NCBI RefSeq assembly: GCF_009707705.1
Contig: NZ_WLYX01000001.1
Span: forward strand, 2,480,001-2,544,000
Direction of reading: 5' to 3'
From: Paludibacterium denitrificans
GTDB lineage: Bacteria > Pseudomonadota > Gammaproteobacteria > Burkholderiales > Chromobacteriaceae
Length of the DNA stretch: 64,000 bases
Shown: piece after piece, positions 59,282 through 64,000 of the stretch
How positions within the stretch are numbered: position 1 is the first letter of the stretch
Layout: every line of letters begins with the position of its first letter
Notes under the pieces: model-generated
Seen by the model: only the letters and a program-made list of their open reading frames with translations
What the model was told of the DNA's origin: nothing
Databases searched by the model: none
Position numbers and translations under genes: made by a program

Positions 59282-59596
59282 TTAATTTCCGATTTCTGTC
59301 CAAACGATGCGGCAACCGCCCAGCTGGAACTGACCTTCGCGGTACTGGCCCACACGCTCACGCTTGCCAAAACTGAAGTACACCGCCTCGCCCTTGGCGA
59401 TCAGGGTGTGGCACTGGCCACTGGTCTGAATACGGATGGTCGGACGGGATACGCTCTTCAACTCGACGTCGGTAACGGTGAAGCCGTTCTCGCTCAACGC
59501 TTCAATGGCGCGGGCCGCTTTATGCGTGGCATCCAGCAACGCCGCATTAACCTGCCGGGTTGAATGGGTACGTAAATGGGTCGTGCTCATTAACAT
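59282..59596 (-). CDS. early phage protein of unknown function
   Basis: Intact, 104 residues from ATG at 59596 (MLMSTTHLRTHSTRQVNAALLDATHKAARAIEAL), AGGAG 7 bases before. Ends KRERVGQYREGQFQLGGCRIVWTEIGN. No family recognised. Confidence 0.5.
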   Translation of the reverse strand: MLMSTTHLRTHSTRQVNAALLDATHKAARAIEALSENGFTVTDVELKSVSRPTIRIQTSGQCHTLIAKGEAVYFSFGKRERVGQYREGQFQLGGCRIVWTEIGN

Positions 59597-59598
59597 GG

Positions 59599-59913
59599 TC
59601 AGTCTCCTTTGCAGCAGTTTTTGCACTGTCGGCAGGCTCGCCAGTGGCTGAGTTTTAACGGGTGGTGAGTGGGGGCGCGGCTACTGCTGAAAGCCCGGCA
59701 ATCGGCCATCGTCATGTCTGCGCCATTGAATGGGCAGGTCACACGGGCCAGTACCGCGAGCACTTTTTTCTCAACGGCGTCGGTTTTGCCAGCATATTTC
59801 CCGGCCAGTACCAGGCTGACCGTAGAGCGCGAGTAGCCCAGCGCGTCGGCCACCGGTTTCTGCCCGCGTTCGGCCACCGCTTCCCGCAGGATATCCAGCC
59901 AGTCAGCAGTCAT
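59599..59913 (-). CDS. helix-turn-helix protein with C-terminal cysteine cluster
   Basis: Intact, 104 residues. LREAVAERGQKPVADALGYSRSTVSLVLAGKYAGK is a lambda-repressor-like helix-turn-helix. The C-terminal part has CPFNGAD...CRAF...CRQCKNCCKGD, six cysteines that may bind metal. Probably an early regulator. Confidence 0.65.
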   Translation of the reverse strand: MTADWLDILREAVAERGQKPVADALGYSRSTVSLVLAGKYAGKTDAVEKKVLAVLARVTCPFNGADMTMADCRAFSSSRAPTHHPLKLSHWRACRQCKNCCKGD

Positions 59914-60533
59914 GATCAGGCTCCTCTTGCCACACTACTTTCCCCAGATTCGGGTCATAGACCGTCTTGGTGCGCTGGATCATCGGTGGGCGCGGGCCGG
60001 AGTTGCGGGACGGGTTGAAGCGATAGCGGGTGGGGATGCCACCGGCGCCCTTGCCATGGCCCTTGGTCACGGTAATCAGATAACCCGCTGCGGACAGGTG
60101 CTTGACGTATGCCTTGGCGGTTTCCGGCGCGACGGTGACTTCGGAAGAACTGGATAGCGCGGCCAGTTCGTGAAACGTAAAGTCACGGATCATGCGCATG
60201 GTTCGCCACATCGATTCATTGGCTAGACCTTGGGTGACCGGCTTACCGTCACGGGTCAGGCGAGGCGCTTCGATTCCCTTATCCACGGCCAGCTTCCAGC
60301 GCTTCTCGGTATGACCGGATGCCTCCTGAATGACCTCAATGATTCCTGCCTTGGTCAGCGACCGCAGATAGGTCTTCGCCGTATCGATATCGGTATCGGC
60401 TTTGGCGGCCACGTCGATGACCGTGAAGTCGTCACGTTTTTTACGGATAGCCTCCCAAAGTCTCTGACGCCCCCCCTTACCCCCCACCATTTCAAGGTGA
60501 GCCGCACGACGCGGATTTAGTGGTGCCCCCATC
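59903..60533 (-). CDS. early phage winged-helix protein
   Basis: Intact, 209 residues from ATG at 60533 (MGAPLNPRRAAHLEMVGGKGGRQRLWEAIRKKRDDFTVIDVAAKADTDIDTAKTYLRSL). Two winged-helix-like units, then a basic tail (PTRYRFNPSRNSGPRPPMIQRTKTVYD). It directly follows MuB and overlaps the next gene by 11 bases. Known only as a conserved companion of B3-like transposition genes. Confidence 0.6.
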
Positions 60534-61246
60534 TCAGTTCCTCTTCGGTGCGTCGCCGGTATACAGCGGGTTAGTGCCCCATGTGGCCCGGTCAATCGCA
60601 TCCAGCCCGTGCAGCATCGCGTACTCATGGAGGTTGACCAGGTTGACGCACACCCGGCGGACCGAGCCATGAGCCAGATCGACCACGTAGGCCAGCAAGT
60701 CCTCAGCGATGGCGACCTGTGGGCTGTAAATCGGAACCAGTTTCGCCGCGTCAGCCATCGTCACCGGCTGGGCCGGTACCCGTGCCAGCACCCGGCCGTG
60801 AAAGCGTTCGAACTTCTTCAGCTTGGTTGGCAGCATTTCTTCACCGACCAGCATCAGCGGCGCTTGGCTGCCTTCGTAAATGTCGCGCAACAGTTCCACC
60901 ATGCCCGGTCGGCTGGCAGCGTGGTCAGCTTCGTCCAGAATCAGCGGCCGCTGGCTGGTGCTCATCTGCTCGCAGATCAGATCAAGGTTGGCCGATACCG
61001 TGGAGGCCGGACGCATGCCCATTTCAAAGGCGATTTTTTCCAGCAGCGCTTTCTTGCCCCGTGCACTACGCATCTGGACGTAATAGGCGCGGGTTTCATT
61101 GGCCACCGCCACGATGGTGGTGGTCTTGCCGTAACCGCTGGGGCCGTAGTACACGCCCGGCCCGGCAGGCCATCTTGGCGATTGATCAGCTTGCTCATCG
61201 CAATGCTGACCAGATCGAGGTTGGCAATCGGTGCAATCTTGTTCAC
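60534..61246 (-). CDS. MuB-like AAA+ ATPase (transposition target activator)
   Basis: About 238 residues from ATG at 61246 (MNKIAPIANLDLVSIAMSKLINRQDGLPG), one indel near 61168. Walker A YGPSGYGKTTTI, Walker B PLILDEADHA, sensor region MLVGEEMLPTKLKKFERFHGRV. Binds target DNA and brings it to MuA. The start lies 12 bases after the MuA stop. Confidence 0.85.
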
Positions 61247-61257
61247 GGTTCAAACTC

Positions 61258-63384
61258 CTATCGACGACTCAAGGTCTTGTATTCGTTGGTGTGGGTGTAT
61301 TTGTTCAGTACCCAATCCAGTTCACGCTCGCTGAGGCATTCGCCCCGTCCATGGCGATCACGCAGCGTGCAGAAATAGCGGTAACGGGCCTCCGGGCTAT
61401 CCGGGATGGACAGCACATTGCTCGGCAAGGCGGTTTCAACGGGTACGGTCGGCGGTACCACCTGCAGGGTGGGTTTGTCGGTCAGATGCTCGACCGGTTT
61501 TTCCGCGTGTTCGGCCCGAACCTTGGCAGCAGCTTCGGCCAACTGCTCACGGGTACCAAACACCACGCCGGGAATAACGATTTCCTTTTGGGCCTCAATG
61601 GTTAGGCTGGCCACGGCGTTCGGCTTCCACTTCTTCCAGATGCGCTTGCAGGCGGTCAGCGCGGGCATCGGCGCGTTTCTCTCGGGCACGCTCAATGACA
61701 GAAACCGGGAAGTAACTGCGGACGTTGGCATTCCATTCGGCGGTGCAAATTAGCCTGCCATCGTCGGCATAAACCCATACCGGCTGGCGTCATTCACGTC
61801 ATAGCCAATGCGCAGCTGTTCACCGTGAAATTCCTCCAGCTCACGGCTGAAATAGCGGTTGCCATACAGTTGTATTTCGCCCCGGCGAATAACCCGTTCG
61901 ACTTGTGGCCGAAACAGATAAGCGTCTTCACCCGGTTTCAACGTATGAGGTTCCCAGCCAAGAGCAATAAACTCGGCCAGTTTCATATCCGGGCTAATGC
62001 CATTCAGGCTGGAATGAGGACGGGCGTTGTAATCCGCGATGCGCTTATTAATGAATTCGATAAATTGCGGCCAACTGATCAAATTAACGGTTCCACCGGT
62101 TTTGACGGCTTTACGGGTAATCTTGAATTGAGCCAGTTTGGCTTCACGGTCCATATCGACGCCGATATAACTCTGCAACTCGCGGGCGGCACGAACAAAT
62201 ACCGACTGGTGCAAACGTTCCACGGCACCTTTGGCCTGCGAGTTATAGGGTTTGGCAAAGTGCATTTCCGCACCTAGCCGTCCCATAATCCCGGTCGATT
62301 CATTTCGCTGCAGATCGTTTTTGTAACCAGAGCCGTTATCGACATAAAAGATCGCCATAACGCCTTCACGCGTGACCGCATGGGTAATGGCATCCAGTAC
62401 GGCTAGTGATGATTCCGCCAGCCCGACACTCCATCCCACGATACGGCGGGTGGCCACATCGATAATGGCGGTGATTTCCGGGCGGAAAGGCTTACCATGG
62501 AACGGGTGTTGAACCTCGGCATCAAAGGTGTGCCCATCAGCGGTCCAGACGTCGTTCGGCAGCAGATCAGAGATATCGCGGCGGACGAACGGCTTGATAT
62601 TCTTCATCTCACGCGGGCCGATCCGGCCGGTTTGGCGGCTGACGTTCCCCAGCTTGCCAATGAAGCGGCGCACCTGATGAACCGAGGGCAACGCCTCCGG
62701 GCTTCCTGCCCACTCACGGCTGAACTGCTCATAGGCATGCGCTACGCTGGGTTTGCTGGGCAACTGCCAGAGTCGCAGGAAGGCGGCGGCCCATTCCGGC
62801 ACATCCAGTAACGCCGTCATGGCGGTTTTAGGCGCCAGATGGCCTTCTTTTTCCAAGGCACGCCAGCCTTTGATGGTACGAATGGAGGGATAGGGGCCAT
62901 TCAAACCCTTGCGGCCACGTCCGTCATGGGCAGCGCGGAGCATCATGTCCAGATGCGGGTCCAGCATCCCGGCCTTGGCCTGCGTTAAAAGCGTGTGAAT
63001 CGCCGCCTCACGGCTCACGCCACACCCCGCCATCAAACGCTCAATGGCCACCAACACCCCCTTGCGGGCACCTTCTACCGTCTGCTGACGACTGGTCAGC
63101 GCCAATTCCAGCTGCTGTTCCTTGGTTTTAACGGCGGGCAGTGCCACGACCGGGGCAGAAACCAGCTTTGTGACCAAGCGATCCTTGATCGCCTTGATCG
63201 CCTCTGGCGGCAGGCTGGTTAGGGCGTATTCATACCCGCCACCACGCCCTTTCTTCTTACATGACTCCCAGCTACCGGATTGTGCTGCGCGGAAAATACC
63301 GCTTACCGATGCAGGCAACCCCGGCAGCCTCATCTCGGCCAGCTCGGCGGCGCTGTAATGCGTTTTAAGTTCGGTCTGGCTCAT
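61258..63384 (-). CDS. MuA-like DDE transposase
   Basis: About 708 residues from ATG at 63384 (MSQTELKTHYSAAELAEM). The N-terminal winged-helix is a Mu-type DNA-binding domain (LPGLPASVSGIFRAAQ...WESCKKKGRGGGYEY). Catalytic DDE residues: D of VWTADGHTF, D of FYVDNGSGYKND, E of SQAKGAVERLHQSVF. The C-terminus crosses two indels (near 61785 and 61605): QPVWVYADDGRLICTAEWN...VIERAREKRADARADRLQAHLEEVEAERRG, then to KYTHTNEYKTLSRR. Drives integration and replication. Confidence 0.9.
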
Positions 63385-63421
63385 GCCCAAACCCCTTGTT
63401 GGGTGAGGACTCTGCCAATCT

Positions 63422-63439
63422 GGGTAGAATGGCAGTGCA
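63422..63439 (+). promoter_or_regulatory. promoter-leader shared by two cargo genes, copy 2
   Basis: GGGTAGAATGGCAGTGCA; TGGGTAGAAT looks like an extended -10 box. Forty-four bases before the ATG at 63483, the same spacing as copy 1. Confidence 0.45.
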
Positions 63440-63482
63440 GGCCGCAAACTTGCATGTCATAAACCTTCATTGGAGAACCCTC

Positions 63483-63761
63483 ATGGAAATTTCCCCCGAA
63501 TTGCACGGTGCTATTCTTCAGGACCTTATTGATCGCGTACGGGCGCTGCAGGCGGGGTTTGACGTTCTTGCGCGTACTCTTGGTGCGCAGGGCGTTCTTG
63601 ATCGCGATGTTTTTCGCAAAGAGACTGAGGAGGCTGCAAATCTGCTAAGCCAGTCTGGCGACGGAAAGGTCTCCGCAAGGCTATTACAAGATCTTTCAGA
63701 TGCTCTTCTGCATTCCCTTGAGCACGAGTTCGGTACTCCTCGAGCGCCTCAGCCAAAATAG
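63483..63761 (+). CDS. small plus-strand cargo gene
   Basis: Ninety-two residues from ATG at 63483 (MEISPELHGAILQDLIDRVRALQAGFDVLARTLGAQGVLDRDVF), TTGGAG before it. All helical. It shares its promoter-leader with the gene at 56324. Largely overlaps a minus-strand frame (63526-64000), so one of the two may be spurious over the shared part. Function unknown. Confidence 0.5.
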   Translation: MEISPELHGAILQDLIDRVRALQAGFDVLARTLGAQGVLDRDVFRKETEEAANLLSQSGDGKVSARLLQDLSDALLHSLEHEFGTPRAPQPK

Positions 63762-64000
63762 CCTCGTCTTCAGCCGATCTAACCCGGCCACCCTCTGAAG
63801 GAGAGTGGCTTTTTTGCTCACCTTCCGACTGAATCTCGTTGCTTGACTTGGCACCTACTTCTGGTTGCGGACGGTCCCATAGCATGGGCGCACCGTTCAG
63901 TAGCACCTGCCAAACTGCGCCGCGGACATTCCTTCTTGCCTCTGGATCAAGCTTGTCAACAACACGAAAAAGATCCGCCAGCAGCCGATTCAGCACTTTC
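63526..64000 (-). CDS. early phage ORF, partial at right edge, antisense to 63483-63761
   Basis: The frame from GTG at 63996 reads like protein in its first 80 residues (LNRLLADLFRVVDKLDPEARRNVRGAVWQVLLNGAPMLWDRPQPE, ...SAEDEAILAEALEEYRTRA) and becomes unlike protein after that, where it is antisense to the plus gene. Its true end may lie near 63760 after an indel. It may extend past the window. No family recognised. Confidence 0.4.
   Translation of the reverse strand, partial: KVLNRLLADLFRVVDKLDPEARRNVRGAVWQVLLNGAPMLWDRPQPEVGAKSSNEIQSEGEQKSHSPSEGGRVRSAEDEAILAEALEEYRTRAQGNAEEHLKDLVIALRRPFRRQTGLADLQPPQSLCEKHRDQERPAHQEYAQERQTPPAAPVRDQ

Larger units (their letters stand above)
25874..64000 (-). 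mobile_element. Mu-like transposable prophage (B3/D3112-type), left end beyond the window
   Basis: The gene order from right to left is MuA, MuB, GemA, Mor, lysis, gp25-gp28, DUF935 portal, MuF, gpG, protease, capsid, tail. This is the transposable-phage plan. A long tape measure and a plain major tail protein, without sheath or baseplate J genes, indicate a non-contractile tail. The right end is put at about 25874 on the basis of MuA-site-like repeats. The host 10-mer GTTGGCCGAA, present 20 times in 25.8 kb of host DNA, occurs only twice here. Genes look complete apart from apparent sequence errors, so the phage may be functional. Repressor and left end are not in view. Confidence 0.9.

Overview
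The window joins about 25.9 kb of bacterial chromosome to about 38 kb of a Mu-like (transposable) prophage that runs off the right edge. The chromosomal gene set suggests a betaproteobacterium, most likely Neisseriales / Chromobacteriaceae-like: a PhaR-type PHA regulator next to a phasin, a hypABFCDE hydrogenase-maturation cluster, serS, rarA, lolA, nadE, a CBS-PAS-GGDEF-EAL protein and a solo LuxR receptor. Genus is inferred from gene content only.

Chromosome. 1-577 holds two secreted proteins on the minus strand. 1569-2821 is a nitronate monooxygenase-like flavoprotein. 2913-3883 is AT-rich and nearly empty. 3884-4416 is a winged-helix regulator, 4707-5837 an M14 carboxypeptidase. 5971-7284 is a divergent phasin/phaR pair. 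7392-13447 is hypA-B-F-C-D-E in one tight minus-strand operon, with no hydrogenase structural gene in view. 13863-16364 is a c-di-GMP turnover protein. 16476-25386 holds serS, a membrane protein, a small ORF, luxR with a lux-box-like palindrome, rarA, a degenerate HD-GYP protein, a VOC protein, lolA and nadE. tRNA-Ser(GGA) at 25702-25793 is the last host gene.

Prophage. The right end is probably near 25874, where three MuA-site-like repeats lie. Nearly all phage genes are on the minus strand, so the phage reads from the right edge to the left. Order: an unplaced partial ORF, MuA transposase, MuB ATPase, early regulators, DUF3164, HU, GemA, Mor activator, amidase, holin, Rz/Rz1, an Acb2-like anti-defence candidate, DksA-like zinc finger, gp25-gp28 (terminase), DUF935 portal, MuF with a nuclease-like tail, gpG, protease, decoration, capsid, com-dam, connector genes, major tail protein, tail chaperones, tape measure, tail tip and fibre genes. 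No contractile sheath gene is seen and a long tape measure is present, so a siphovirus of the B3/D3112 kind is likely. Five plus-strand cargo genes (29130, 41276, 48914, 56324, 63483) interrupt this order.

Two sequence-wide signals stand out. First, the 10-mer GTTGGCCGAA (either strand) occurs 20 times in the 25.8 kb of host DNA and only twice in 38 kb of prophage. That is the pattern expected of a DNA uptake sequence. Second, many genes are broken at TTAAG- or CTAG-containing strings exactly where GCCGGC would restore the frame. Together with scattered one-base indels, this points to systematic long-read base-calling error at a modified motif. Most broken genes here are therefore probably intact in the organism, and coordinates of such genes are given end to end.
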